Source: Streptomyces sp. SID8352
GTDB lineage: Bacteria > Actinomycetota > Actinomycetes > Streptomycetales > Streptomycetaceae
DNA length: 64,000 bases
Assembly: GCF_009862265.1 (NCBI RefSeq)
Contig: NZ_WWGX01000082.1
Coordinates: 90,049 to 154,048 of the forward strand
Direction of reading: 5' to 3'
In this document: positions 41,813 through 50,335 of the stretch, piece by piece
How the letters are laid out: every line of letters begins with the position of its first letter
Numbering within the stretch: position 1 is the first letter of the stretch
Notes under the pieces: generated by a model
What the model was told of the DNA's origin: nothing
Database searches by the model: none
Seen by the model: only the letters and a program-made list of their open reading frames with translations
Made by a program: the position numbers and the translations under genes

Positions 41813-42841
41813 CTACCCGCGCCCGATCAGGAACACCTGGTCCCCGCCGGGCCTCCCGGCGCACGGCTCCATGGCGACCGCCGCGCCCTCCTCGTCCGTG
41901 CCGCCCCGGACGCCCAGGCAGTCGCCGTCGTCCGCGGCCGAGCGCAGGCGCCAGCCGTCCGTGCCGGTGGCCCGCTCGGCGCGGAACCACTGGGAGGCGC
42001 CACCGGCCCCGCAGTCGTTCCACGGTTCGAGGGTGTCCTCGAAGGCGCCGCCGTCCACCACGGTGAGGCAGCCGTTGCCGTGCTGGGGGTGGTGGAAGCC
42101 GATCTGGTAGAGGCCGCCGTCCGCCCGCCGCAGGTACACCCGAGGCGGAACAGCCCCCGAGCACGGGCGCTGCACGGCGAGCAGCTTGCCCTCCCCGCCG
42201 GGCGCCCGGACGGTGCCGTCGCTCAGGCACAACCCGGGCGCGCGGGCCGGACGCACCCGGGAGTACCCGGCGTCGGGACCGGACGTCCCGTCGGACGGAC
42301 GCCCGTCGTCACCCGCCGGCAGCGCCGCCGACAGCAGCGCGCCGGCGCCGAGCAGGACGGCCGCGCCGAGCGCGACCAGTACGCCGGGCCTGCTCAACCG
42401 GGGCCGGGGCCCGCCGGGTCGGCGCGTGAGCCAAGGGCGCCGTGCGCTGCCGCCCTCGCGGGGCGCCTCGCCCGTCCCGTCGTTCAACGGGCCTGCACCG
42501 GAGGCCCGTTCGCCGTCCGGGTGCCGTCGGCCGCCGTCCGTTCCCCCGTCCGCGGGCTCCGGTGCCGCCGCGATCCGTTCGGCCGCCGCCAGCCAGACCG
42601 GTACGTCCTCCGCCGCGCCGCAGGCCCGCACCAGCGCCGCCACCACCTCCGGGCGCGGCACCGCGTCCCGGCGCAGGGTGTCCGCGAGCGTGCTGCGGGC
42701 CAGCACCTCTCCGCGTGCCGCGGCGCGCTCTTCGAGTTGACGGAAGGTCAGTCCACTGCGGCTCTTCAACTCCCGTAACAGGGCGACGTATGCGGAGGCC
42801 GTGCGCGCCTCCGTGGGGTCCATGCCCTCAGAGACCGTCAT
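41813..42841 (-). CDS. HTH regulator fused to a transmembrane segment and a ricin-like lectin domain
   Basis: A 342-residue protein. Residues about 15-90 form an XRE-type HTH (LTFRQLEERAAARGEVLARS). A Gly/Pro-rich linker follows, then a single transmembrane helix at about 152-176 (VLVALGAAVLLGAGALLSAA). The C-terminal about 140 residues are Cys-paired beta-trefoil-like sequence (CLSDG, CLTVVDGG, QWFRAE, CLGVRGG) resembling a ricin-type carbohydrate-binding domain. The layout predicts a cytoplasmic DNA-binding part and an extracellular sugar- or wall-sensing part. The ATG at 42841 is the most likely start. The ligand is unknown. Confidence 0.8.
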   Translation of the reverse strand: MTVSEGMDPTEARTASAYVALLRELKSRSGLTFRQLEERAAARGEVLARSTLADTLRRDAVPRPEVVAALVRACGAAEDVPVWLAAAERIAAAPEPADGGTDGGRRHPDGERASGAGPLNDGTGEAPREGGSARRPWLTRRPGGPRPRLSRPGVLVALGAAVLLGAGALLSAALPAGDDGRPSDGTSGPDAGYSRVRPARAPGLCLSDGTVRAPGGEGKLLAVQRPCSGAVPPRVYLRRADGGLYQIGFHHPQHGNGCLTVVDGGAFEDTLEPWNDCGAGGASQWFRAERATGTDGWRLRSAADDGDCLGVRGGTDEEGAAVAMEPCAGRPGGDQVFLIGRG

Positions 42842-43089
42842 CCCGTCATTCTCATCATGCGCGGCCCGGGCGGCAACTCGCTTGCGGACGGGGCCCGGAC
42901 GGGCCGGATTCCACCTCCGGACAAGGCGCTGACCAGGCCGGACAGGCTTCTCCTTGTCCCGGACAGCCCAGCCCTTGCCGGACAGGACCGCCCGCCCAAG
43001 ACTCTGGACCAGCCGCCGCGCCCCGTCCTCGGCACGACGCCCCCGGACGGCGCGGTCGGTCCCAACCCTCACGGAGAGAAGGACGTTCC

Positions 43090-43680
43090 ATGGTTCCGCA
43101 CGCCCTGCGCACCCGTCTCGCACCGCTCGCGCTCACCGCCGCCCTGGTCGGCGGACTGGCCGTCACCACCACCGCCACCGCCCCCGAGGCGCAGGCGGCG
43201 GGCGGCGGTTACTACCTGTACTTCAAGAAGAACTCCGCCAACCCGACCAACTCCAGGCTCTACCTGATGAAGAGCGTCCCGAAGGCCAAGGACAAGATCA
43301 TCGCCAAGTACCGCGCCGGGTCGGGCAACGGCAGCACGAACGAGTGCGCCCGCAACAAGGGCTGGCTCCCCGGCACCACCACGAAGAACGGCAAGTACGC
43401 CATCGAGTTCCACCGCACCGACTACGACGGCGTCATCAACGGCTACGTCATCAAGCTCTCCGACAAGCGGTGCAGCAACGGCACCAAGCGCACGGAACTG
43501 TTCGTGCACAGCGAGATGAAGCCCAACGGCAAGCAGGGCACCATCGAGTCCGAGCGCTGGGACGGCCCGAACGACTACTACTCCAACGGCTGCGTCAAGC
43601 TGACGCCCGGCGACATCAAGGACCTCTTCGCCAAGGCCAAGCGCTACGGCTGGCCCACCACGATGTACGTCGTCAAGTAG
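43090..43680 (+). CDS. Small secreted L,D-transpeptidase-like protein
   Basis: A 196-residue basic protein. A signal peptide covers about residues 1-36 (ending APEAQA). The YkuD-like active-site pattern is present: His140 in FVHSEM and Cys168 in SNGCVKL. Two more cysteines (86 and 128) may form a disulfide. It lacks the Ig-like and lipobox regions of the large actinobacterial L,D-transpeptidases, so it is a minimal form. The ATG at 43090 has GAGAAGG upstream. It is divergent from the lectin-fusion regulator gene, which may control it. Confidence 0.78.
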   Translation: MVPHALRTRLAPLALTAALVGGLAVTTTATAPEAQAAGGGYYLYFKKNSANPTNSRLYLMKSVPKAKDKIIAKYRAGSGNGSTNECARNKGWLPGTTTKNGKYAIEFHRTDYDGVINGYVIKLSDKRCSNGTKRTELFVHSEMKPNGKQGTIESERWDGPNDYYSNGCVKLTPGDIKDLFAKAKRYGWPTTMYVVK

Positions 43681-43712
43681 CCGCCCCGGCCCGGCGCAGC
43701 CCGCCCGGCCGG

Positions 43713-43747
43713 CCGGCAGCAGGCGCACAGGGGACGCCTGCTGCCGG
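43713..43747. terminator. Terminator between the transpeptidase-like and VOC genes
   Basis: A perfect 13-bp stem (43713-43725 with 43735-43747), loop 9 nt, between convergent genes. Confidence 0.85.
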
Positions 43748-43810
43748 GCGGGGGCACGCGTACGGGGCTGGGGCGTTCGGCGCCCCGGTGCCGCGACCTG
43801 GGGGGCCCGC

Positions 43811-44614
43811 TCAGCGCGGGCCCTCCAGCAGCGCGAACCGCGCCCCCTCCGGGTCCGCCACCAGGACCGTCCGGCCGCGTCCGCCGTCGCGGGCGGGGGC
43901 CAGGAGCCGCCCGCCCAGCCGCAGGACGCGCTCCATCGCCGCGTCGAGGCGGTCCACCTCGAAGGACGTCACCCAGTGCGGCCCCCGGGCGCGGCGCAGC
44001 GCCTCGCCCGCGCCCCGGACGTCCGCGACGGCACGGCCGTCCAGGCGCAGGACCACCCGTTCCGCGTCCGGGGAACCGGCCGGATCGCGGGCGAAGCCGA
44101 AGACCGTCTCGTAGAACTTGGCGACGGGCGCCGCCTCGAAGGTCACCAGCTCGTTCCACGCGGGCGTGCCCGGGATGCCGGTGGCCGCCGTGCCGAAGCG
44201 CTCCCCGGCCTGCCACACCCCGAAGACGGCGCCCGCCGGGTCGCAGCAGACGGCCAGCCGCCCCGCCTCGCCCGCGTCCAGCGGGCCCACGCCCACGGTG
44301 CCGCCGCACAGCCGCACCGCCTCGGCCGTCCGGTCCACGTCCTCGGCGGCGAGGTACGGGGTCCAGGCGACCGGCAGGTTCCGGTCCAGCGGCAGCCGTC
44401 CGATGCCCGCCACCTCCCGCCCGCCGATCAGCGCCCGGTCGTAGGGCCCGAGTTGCTGGGGGCCGGGCCGGAACTCCCAGCCGAACAGCTCCCCGTAGAA
44501 CTCCCGGGCCGTGTCGGGCGCGTGCACCATCAGGCCCACCCAGCAGGGCGCCCCCGGCTCCCGCCGGGCACCGGTCACGTCGTCCCGGCCGTCCGGCTCC
44601 CGTGCGTCCGTCAT
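43811..44614 (-). CDS. VOC family protein (two glyoxalase-like modules)
   Basis: A 267-residue protein with two vicinal-oxygen-chelate repeats. The first begins at WVGLMVHAPDTAREFYGELF and the second at WNELVTFEAAPVAKFYETVF; each ends in a DPxG segment (DPAGAVFGVW; DPEGARFALL). Many such tandem VOC proteins are uncharacterised lyase or resistance-like proteins. The ATG at 44614 follows AAGG. It is divergent from the rhodanese gene. Confidence 0.87.
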   Translation of the reverse strand: MTDAREPDGRDDVTGARREPGAPCWVGLMVHAPDTAREFYGELFGWEFRPGPQQLGPYDRALIGGREVAGIGRLPLDRNLPVAWTPYLAAEDVDRTAEAVRLCGGTVGVGPLDAGEAGRLAVCCDPAGAVFGVWQAGERFGTAATGIPGTPAWNELVTFEAAPVAKFYETVFGFARDPAGSPDAERVVLRLDGRAVADVRGAGEALRRARGPHWVTSFEVDRLDAAMERVLRLGGRLLAPARDGGRGRTVLVADPEGARFALLEGPR

Positions 44615-44781
44615 CCGTCACCTTCTTCTCGGCCCGTCGCGGGCCGTGCGTCCGCTTTCGCCGCGGCGGCCAGGACAGTACGGCTTGTGTCGGATCGCGT
44701 ACGCCACGTGATCGATACTGTCCGGCGGGCAGAGTAGCCCGACAACGACCCGGCGGCCACTCCGTGCGCCAGGATGGGGAC

Positions 44782-45633
44782 ATGAACGCCATCGTTTCCG
44801 CATCCGAACTCGCCGGAGCCCTGGCGGGCCCGCAGCCGCCGGTGCTGCTGGACGTCCGCTGGCAGTTGAGCGCCCCCTCGGCCGACGGCACACCGTCCTT
44901 CGACGGCCGGGCCGCGTACGCGGAGGGGCACCTCCCCGGCGCCGTCTTCGTCGACCTGGACCGGGAGTTGGCCGGCGCGCCCGGCGCGGGGGGCCGCCAC
45001 CCGATGCCCGGGGCCGACGCGTTCGGCGCCGCCATGCGCAGGGCGGGCGTGTCGTCCGGACGCCCGGTCGTCGTCTACGACGGCGGGCAGGGCTGGGCGG
45101 CGGCGCGCGCCTGGTGGCTGCTGCGCTGGGCGGGTCACCCGGACGTGCGGGTCCTCGACGGCGGGTTGCCGGCCTGGGAGGGCCCGCTGTCGACGGCGGC
45201 GCCCGCCCCCGAGGAGGGCGACCTCGTGCCCCGGCCGCGCGCGGAGGAGGTGCTCGACGCGGACGGGGCCGCGGCGCTGGCCCGCTCCGGGGTGCTGCTC
45301 GACGCCCGCGCGGGGGAGCGGTACCGGGGCGAGGTCGAGCCCATCGACCGGGTCGGCGGCCACATCCCCGGCGCGGTCTCCGCGCCGACCACGGAGAACG
45401 TCGGCGCGGACGGCAGGTTCCGGCCCGCCGGGGAACTCCGCGCCCGGTTCGCCGCCCTGGGTGCCGCCGGTGACGCTCCGGTCGGCGTCTACTGCGGCTC
45501 GGGCGTCTCGGGCGCCCACGAGATCCTGGCGCTGGCGGTGGCGGGCATCCCGGCGGCGCTGTACGTGGGGTCGTGGTCGGAGTGGTCGGCGGACCCGACC
45601 CGCCCGGTGGCAGTGGGCCCCGACCCGCAGTGA
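44782..45633 (+). CDS. Thiosulfate/3-mercaptopyruvate sulfurtransferase (rhodanese)
   Basis: A 283-residue two-domain rhodanese. The N-terminal inactive domain has VLLDVRWQLS; the C-terminal domain carries the catalytic Cys (about residue 238) in CGSGVSGA. It transfers sulfane sulfur to thiophilic acceptors. The loop sequence with GSGVSGA resembles the mercaptopyruvate/thiosulfate subgroup. The ATG at 44782 follows AGGATGGGG. A large minisatellite lies directly downstream. Confidence 0.9.
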   Translation: MNAIVSASELAGALAGPQPPVLLDVRWQLSAPSADGTPSFDGRAAYAEGHLPGAVFVDLDRELAGAPGAGGRHPMPGADAFGAAMRRAGVSSGRPVVVYDGGQGWAAARAWWLLRWAGHPDVRVLDGGLPAWEGPLSTAAPAPEEGDLVPRPRAEEVLDADGAAALARSGVLLDARAGERYRGEVEPIDRVGGHIPGAVSAPTTENVGADGRFRPAGELRARFAALGAAGDAPVGVYCGSGVSGAHEILALAVAGIPAALYVGSWSEWSADPTRPVAVGPDPQ

Positions 45634-45689
45634 CGGACACGGGCGGCCCCGGCCCCCGGAAGGGGACCCTGCCGGGGGCCGCCCGCCCG

Positions 45690-46340
45690 TGCCGGGGCTG
45701 CCCACCCTGCCGGGCTGCCCGCCCGTGCTGGGGCTGCCTGACCGTGCCGGGGCCGACCCTGCCGGGGGCGCTCGCCCGTGCTGGGGCTGCTTGACCTTGC
45801 TGGGGCCTGCCGGGGCTGCCCGATCTTGCTGGGCTCACCTGCCCGTGCCGGGGTTGCCCGATCCTGCCGGGGCTGTCCGCCCGTGCTGGGCTCGCCTGCC
45901 CGTGCTGGGGTTGCTCGCCCCTGCTGGGGCTGCCCGCCCTCGCCGGGGCCGACCCTGCCGGGGTTGCTCGCCCCTGCTGGGGCTGCCCGACCACGCCGGG
46001 GCCGACCCTGCCGGGGTTGCTCGCCCGTCCTGGGGTTGCCCGCCACTGCTGGGCCCGCCCGTGCTGGGGCGGCTTGGCCGTTCCGGGGCTGTCCGCTCCT
46101 GCTGGGGCTGGCTGACCTTGCTGGGCCCGCCTGCCTGTGCCGGGGCGTGCCCGCTCCTGCTGGGCCCGCCTGCCCGTGCCTGGGTTGCTTGGCCGTGCCG
46201 GGGCTGCTCGTCCGTGCCGGGGCTGCTCGTCCGTGCCGGGCCCGCCCGCCCTCGCCGGGGCCGACCCTGCCGGGGTTGCTCGCCCCTGCTGGGGTTGCTT
46301 GGCCGTGCCAGGGCGTGCCCGCTCCTGCTGGGGCCGACCC
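45690..46340. repeat. Large degenerate minisatellite, about 19-bp unit
   Basis: About 35 tandem copies of a degenerate unit of roughly 19 bp (for example TTGCTCGCCCCTGCTGGGG, which occurs three times; variants such as CTGCTCGTCCGTGCCGGGG and shorter CCGACCCTGCCGGGG) fill the space between the rhodanese and GNAT genes. Each unit ends in TGCYGGGG, and many contain a small self-complementary CCCCTGCTGGGG. The unit length is not a multiple of three; the many open frames through it arise from composition and are not genes. Confidence 0.9.
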
Positions 46341-46468
46341 CCACCGCTCGCGCACCGTCCGTCCGCCGGCCTGTCGTCCAGCGGGCCGTCCGCCTGCGGC
46401 CCGCCCAAGGCCGCCCACGCTCCGAATTCGTGTGCAGTCCGCGCTTCTTTGTGCTGGGATCGACCATC

Positions 46469-47365
46469 ATGAACCATGACGCACCGGACAGCGCCCCGAG
46501 CGACCCGGCCGGGGACAGCACCGCCCCCGACGACGGCACCGCGGACCACGCGGCCCCGTACGTGGCCGACCTGCCCGACCTGACCGACCGGATGGAGCGG
46601 AACCTGGCGGAGCACGCCTGCCACCTGCACCGGTACCTGCCCGGTGCCACGGTGACCGGGAACGGGACCGGGGACGTCCTGGTCGCGGACAGCGGCCTGG
46701 ACGACGACACGTTCAACATCGTCGCCGCGGCCCGCTTCACCGCCGCCACCGCCCCGGCCCGGATCGCCGCGACCGCCGGGGCGCTGGCCCGCACCGGTCG
46801 CCCCTTCTCCTGGTGGGTGGGGCCCGCCTCCACGCCCCCGGACCTCTCCGCCCGCCTGACGGCCGCAGGCCTGCCCGCCTCCGAGCACGAGACGGCCATG
46901 TGGGCCACGCTGGACGACGGCATCCCGCCCCCGCCCGCCGCCCAGGGGCCGGACATCAGGAGGGTGACCACGCCCGGACAACTCGCCGACTACGCCACCG
47001 TCCTCGCCGCGAACTGGGACCCGCCCGCCGACACCGTCCGCCGCTTCTTCGCCCTGGCCGCCCCGTGGGCGTTGGCCGCGGACTGCCCCGCCCGGTATCT
47101 GGTCGGCTACGTGGAGGGCCGCCCGGTCTGCTCGGCCGAGGTGTTCCTCCACGCGGGGGTCGCCGGTGTCTACAACATCTCGACCCTGGCGGCCCACCGC
47201 CGCCGCGGCCACGGCGGGGCCGTCACGCTCGCGGCGCTTCGCACGGCGCGCGACGAGGGGTACCGCGTCGCGGTCCTCCAGGCGTCGGCCGAGGGCGAGC
47301 CCGTCTACCGCCGCCTGGGGTTCCGCTCCTGCGGCCGGTTCACCGAACACGCCGTCAACGGCTGA
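46469..47365 (+). CDS. GNAT family N-acetyltransferase
   Basis: A 298-residue protein. The C-terminal GNAT fold includes the acetyl-CoA loop HRRRGHGGAVTLAAL and the SAEGEPVYRRLGFRSCG end motif. The N-terminal about 30 residues are acidic and low-complexity. I chose the ATG at 46469, beyond the minisatellite; longer upstream readings run through the repeat. Substrate unknown. Confidence 0.87.
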   Translation: MNHDAPDSAPSDPAGDSTAPDDGTADHAAPYVADLPDLTDRMERNLAEHACHLHRYLPGATVTGNGTGDVLVADSGLDDDTFNIVAAARFTAATAPARIAATAGALARTGRPFSWWVGPASTPPDLSARLTAAGLPASEHETAMWATLDDGIPPPPAAQGPDIRRVTTPGQLADYATVLAANWDPPADTVRRFFALAAPWALAADCPARYLVGYVEGRPVCSAEVFLHAGVAGVYNISTLAAHRRRGHGGAVTLAALRTARDEGYRVAVLQASAEGEPVYRRLGFRSCGRFTEHAVNG

Positions 47366-47810
47366 ACCAACGGCGGGTCATTCACCCGGCCCCGGCGCGC
47401 GCGGGCGATGGCGCACTCCCGGCGCCGACGGGCCGTCACGGTCCCGCGCCCCGCCCGCCGGGGCCGGTCCGCGCACGCGGAAGCAGGCGTCGGGCGCGTT
47501 GCAACGCCCCGGAGTCCGCTGGACCCCGCACGGGCGAATCCTGCCGCACCGTCCCCGGCATCGGGGGGCACCCGGCCCCTGGCCCGGTGCCGCCGCGATC
47601 GCCGCACGGACGGAGCCGGGGGCCGGCGGGGCAGGGGGTCGCGCACGGGGGCATGAAGGCGTTGTGCCCGGCGGGGCAGAGAAGGCGCGCCCGGCCCGGT
47701 TCGCGTGCGCCCTTCCCGCGGACGGCGAACCGCGCCCCGCAGACGGCGAACTGCGCCCGGCGGACGGCGCCGCGCCCCGCGGACGGTGCCGCGCCCGGCG
47801 CGGCCAGGCG
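47366..47810. other. Intergenic region between the GNAT gene and sepH
   Basis: A 445-bp space between convergent genes. At about 47712-47805 there are four or five degenerate copies of a CCGCGGACGGCGAACCGCGC-like unit of 19-21 bp. Nothing else is recognised. Confidence 0.55.
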
Positions 47811-48866
47811 CTACTCCTGCTTCTTCCGGCGGGTGCCGAACACGATCTCGTCCCAGCTCGGCACCGCCGCCCGCCGTCCCGGGCGGACGCCGTCCGCCTC
47901 GGCCTGGCGGTCGGTGGAACCGATCAGCCGGTCGCGGTGGCTGCCCACCGAACGCGGCATCAGCACGTCGGCGTAGGCGGAACCGGCCGACGCCGCGGGC
48001 GCCGGGGGCTCCTCCAGCTCCGGCTCCTCGGCCGCGGGCTCCTCCGGCGGCTCCGGTGCCCGCTCGGGGACGACGAGGTCGCCCCGGAAGCTCGGCACCG
48101 CCTCCAGCAGGCTGGTCAGCGAGTCCCGTTCCCCGGACGCGGTGACCGCGACGTCCTCCGGCGGATCGGACGGCGGCGCGGGCAGGACCGGCCGCTCCCG
48201 CAGCTCGCGGTCGAGGCTGCGGTCCAGCGGGCGGTCGCGCGGCAGCCGGGCGATGCGCGGGACGAAGGGGAAGCTGGGCTCGGGCGAGCCGAGGTCGTCG
48301 GTCTCGCCGATCAGCGCGCGCGCCTCGTCGTCGACGGCCTGGACGAGCCGCCGGGGCGGGTCGTACGTCCAGCTCGCCGAGTGCGGTTCGCCCGCGACCC
48401 GGTAGACGAGCAGGACCTCCCAGGTGCCGTCGTCCCGGCGCCAGGAGTCCCACTGCGCGGTGTCCTTCTCGGCGCCGCGCAGCGTCAGCCGCTCCTGCAC
48501 GGCCTCGCCGAGCGGCGGGCCGGAGTTCTCGCCGGGGCGGCGGACGGGGGTCTTGCGGGCACGCTCGGCCATGAAGGCGCGCTCGGCCAGCACGGGACCC
48601 TCGAAGCGGCGCACGCGGTCGACGGGGATGCCGGCCATCTGGGCCACTTCCTCCGCCGTCGCGCCGGCTCGTATACGTGCCTGGATGTCGCGGGGGCGGA
48701 GATGGCTCTCCACCTCGATCTCGATCTGGCCGAGGCGGGGGCGGTCACCGCGCACGGCTGCCCTCAGCCGCTCGTCGATCGGAAGCGTGTACTCCGTCGA
48801 GTCCGCAGCCTTCAGCACCAGCCGTGTGCCGTCATTCGAGACGGCCACGACACGCAGTTCGGGCAT
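47811..48866 (-). CDS. sepH: Cell-division protein SepH (FtsZ-associated)
   Basis: A 351-residue protein. The conserved N-terminus MPELRVVAVSNDGTRLVLKA and the DUF3071 helix-turn-helix-containing domain (RPRDIQARIRAGATAEEVAQ, GIPVDRVRRFEGPVLAER) identify SepH, which promotes FtsZ assembly and sporulation septation in Streptomyces. The acidic middle part is disordered, and the C-terminus ends in a conserved PSWDEIVFGTRRKK. The ATG at 48866 follows GGGAGG, which rules out longer readings. The DNA-binding-like HTH is thought to serve FtsZ rather than DNA. Confidence 0.92.
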   Translation of the reverse strand: MPELRVVAVSNDGTRLVLKAADSTEYTLPIDERLRAAVRGDRPRLGQIEIEVESHLRPRDIQARIRAGATAEEVAQMAGIPVDRVRRFEGPVLAERAFMAERARKTPVRRPGENSGPPLGEAVQERLTLRGAEKDTAQWDSWRRDDGTWEVLLVYRVAGEPHSASWTYDPPRRLVQAVDDEARALIGETDDLGSPEPSFPFVPRIARLPRDRPLDRSLDRELRERPVLPAPPSDPPEDVAVTASGERDSLTSLLEAVPSFRGDLVVPERAPEPPEEPAAEEPELEEPPAPAASAGSAYADVLMPRSVGSHRDRLIGSTDRQAEADGVRPGRRAAVPSWDEIVFGTRRKKQE

Positions 48867-49372
48867 GGGGACCTCCCGGGTGGTGCCTGCCGACGTCACG
48901 TGCGTCGCTGCTTCCGCTCTGTCGAGTGTGGCCTGCCCGGGTGCAGCCTGCCACAACCTTGCCGAGTTGCCCGGCGTGTCGGACGCGGGGCCTGGATCGC
49001 CGTTATGGCACGGTTACCTGTTCGCAACGCTCAGTGACCAACGGCGTCACCCTGCGCAAGTAGCCTCCTCCCGGCGGTCCTTCAGGATCCTGGACACCCT
49101 GATGGGAGCCTGGACCCAGGGCTCGTCAGACTACTCCATTGGGACCATGCGCGGCGGGGTGGCGCGCCGCCGGATTTCGGCGGAGGAGCGGCTCCCGGCC
49201 GCCCCCGCCCCGTGTCCCGGCCGGTCCCCGGTGGTCCCCGGGAGGGGCTCCAAGGTCCCGCGGGTGGCGTACTTCACGTCATCGCCGTAACCGGAACTAA
49301 TGATTCCGGCTGTGCGTCCCCTTCTCATGCGGTTGATCCCCCACCTGGGGGAACGTCAGGGAAGGTCCGGGG
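48867..49372. other. Intergenic region upstream of sepH and the membrane-protein gene
   Basis: About 500 bp between divergent genes. It is mildly less GC-rich around 48960-49060 and 49270-49340, where the promoters of both genes probably lie. No operator or RNA gene is recognised. Confidence 0.4.
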
Positions 49373-50335
49373 ATGCGTGGAAGGCCCGATACCGTGGGTG
49401 ATGCGGACATGCGTACGGAGGGGGAACCGGGGGGACGGACGGGGTCGAGGCGGATCGACCTCAGCGTGCCCCAGGTCGCGGGCAGCGCCCTCGCGGCGGT
49501 GGTCGCCGCCAAGCTCGCCTCCTCCTTCGGCGTCTACGGCACGATCCTCGGTGCCGGTCTGATCAGCGTCGTCGCCACCTGCGGCGGCTCGGTCCTCCAG
49601 CACGTCTTCCGGCGGACGGGGGAGCGGATGCGCGACCGCACCGTCCCGGCACGCACCGTCCCCGCGCGCACCGCCACCGGGCGCACCGTCACCGGCCGCG
49701 CCCGCGGCGGCGGCCGGGGCCCCGGCCGCCGGGAGGCAGGCGGGGCCCCCGCGCCGGGCGAGTACACCGAGGGCACCGTCCACCGGACCCGGGGCAGGAG
49801 CCGCCGGCGGCAACTGATCGGGGCGGCCCTCGTCTTCGGCGTCGCCATGACCGGGATCACCGTCTACGAGGTCGCCGCCGGGCACGATCTGAGCGGCGAC
49901 CGCAGCACCACGATCGGCGGCGTCCTGTCCGGCCACGACCGCCCCGCGCCCCGCCCCGGCGGGCCGGACGGTTCGGGCACCCCGGAGCCGGACGGCGGCT
50001 CCCCGGCCCAGGACCCGGCCGGCTCGGCCGCCCCGGGCGGCTCCGGAGACGGCGGCGCCACCTCCCGGCCCGCCCCGTCCGCGACGCCCGGCGCCACCGC
50101 CCCGGCCGACGGCACCGGCCCCGATTCCGCCACCGGCACCGGGGACCCCGCCCCGGACGCCACCGGCGGCGCCACCGGCACCGGGCCCGCCGGCACCGTC
50201 CCGGAGGACCCGGCATCGCAGGACCCGACCCAGGAGGGCACGGCGCCGGAGGGCTCCGCTACGACCCCAGGATCCGGCGCAGATGGTCGTTCCGGAACCG
50301 CCGGTCCGGGTCCAGCCGGTCCCGCAGCGCCGTGA
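49373..50335 (+). CDS. Putative membrane protein with long Pro/Gly/Thr-rich C-terminus
   Basis: A 320-residue protein. Hydrophobic segments at about 36-77 and 146-165 suggest two or three membrane helices flanking an Arg-rich cytoplasmic stretch. The C-terminal about 150 residues are low-complexity (PGG, PDA, TGT repeats) and probably extracellular. The ATG at 49373 follows GGGAAGG; alternatives a few codons downstream exist. The 3' end overlaps the FAD oxidase gene on the opposite strand by 77 bp. I do not recognise a function. Confidence 0.72.
   Translation: MRGRPDTVGDADMRTEGEPGGRTGSRRIDLSVPQVAGSALAAVVAAKLASSFGVYGTILGAGLISVVATCGGSVLQHVFRRTGERMRDRTVPARTVPARTATGRTVTGRARGGGRGPGRREAGGAPAPGEYTEGTVHRTRGRSRRRQLIGAALVFGVAMTGITVYEVAAGHDLSGDRSTTIGGVLSGHDRPAPRPGGPDGSGTPEPDGGSPAQDPAGSAAPGGSGDGGATSRPAPSATPGATAPADGTGPDSATGTGDPAPDATGGATGTGPAGTVPEDPASQDPTQEGTAPEGSATTPGSGADGRSGTAGPGPAGPAAP

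Noticed and set aside
45690..46340. Possible CRISPR array
   Set aside because: Units are about 19 bp, degenerate and adjacent; there are no spacers of constant length and no cas genes nearby.
44618..47350. Repeat-rich open frames through the minisatellite as a large repetitive protein
   Set aside because: The frames exist on both strands only because the repeat lacks stops; no ribosome-binding site, and they cross real genes.
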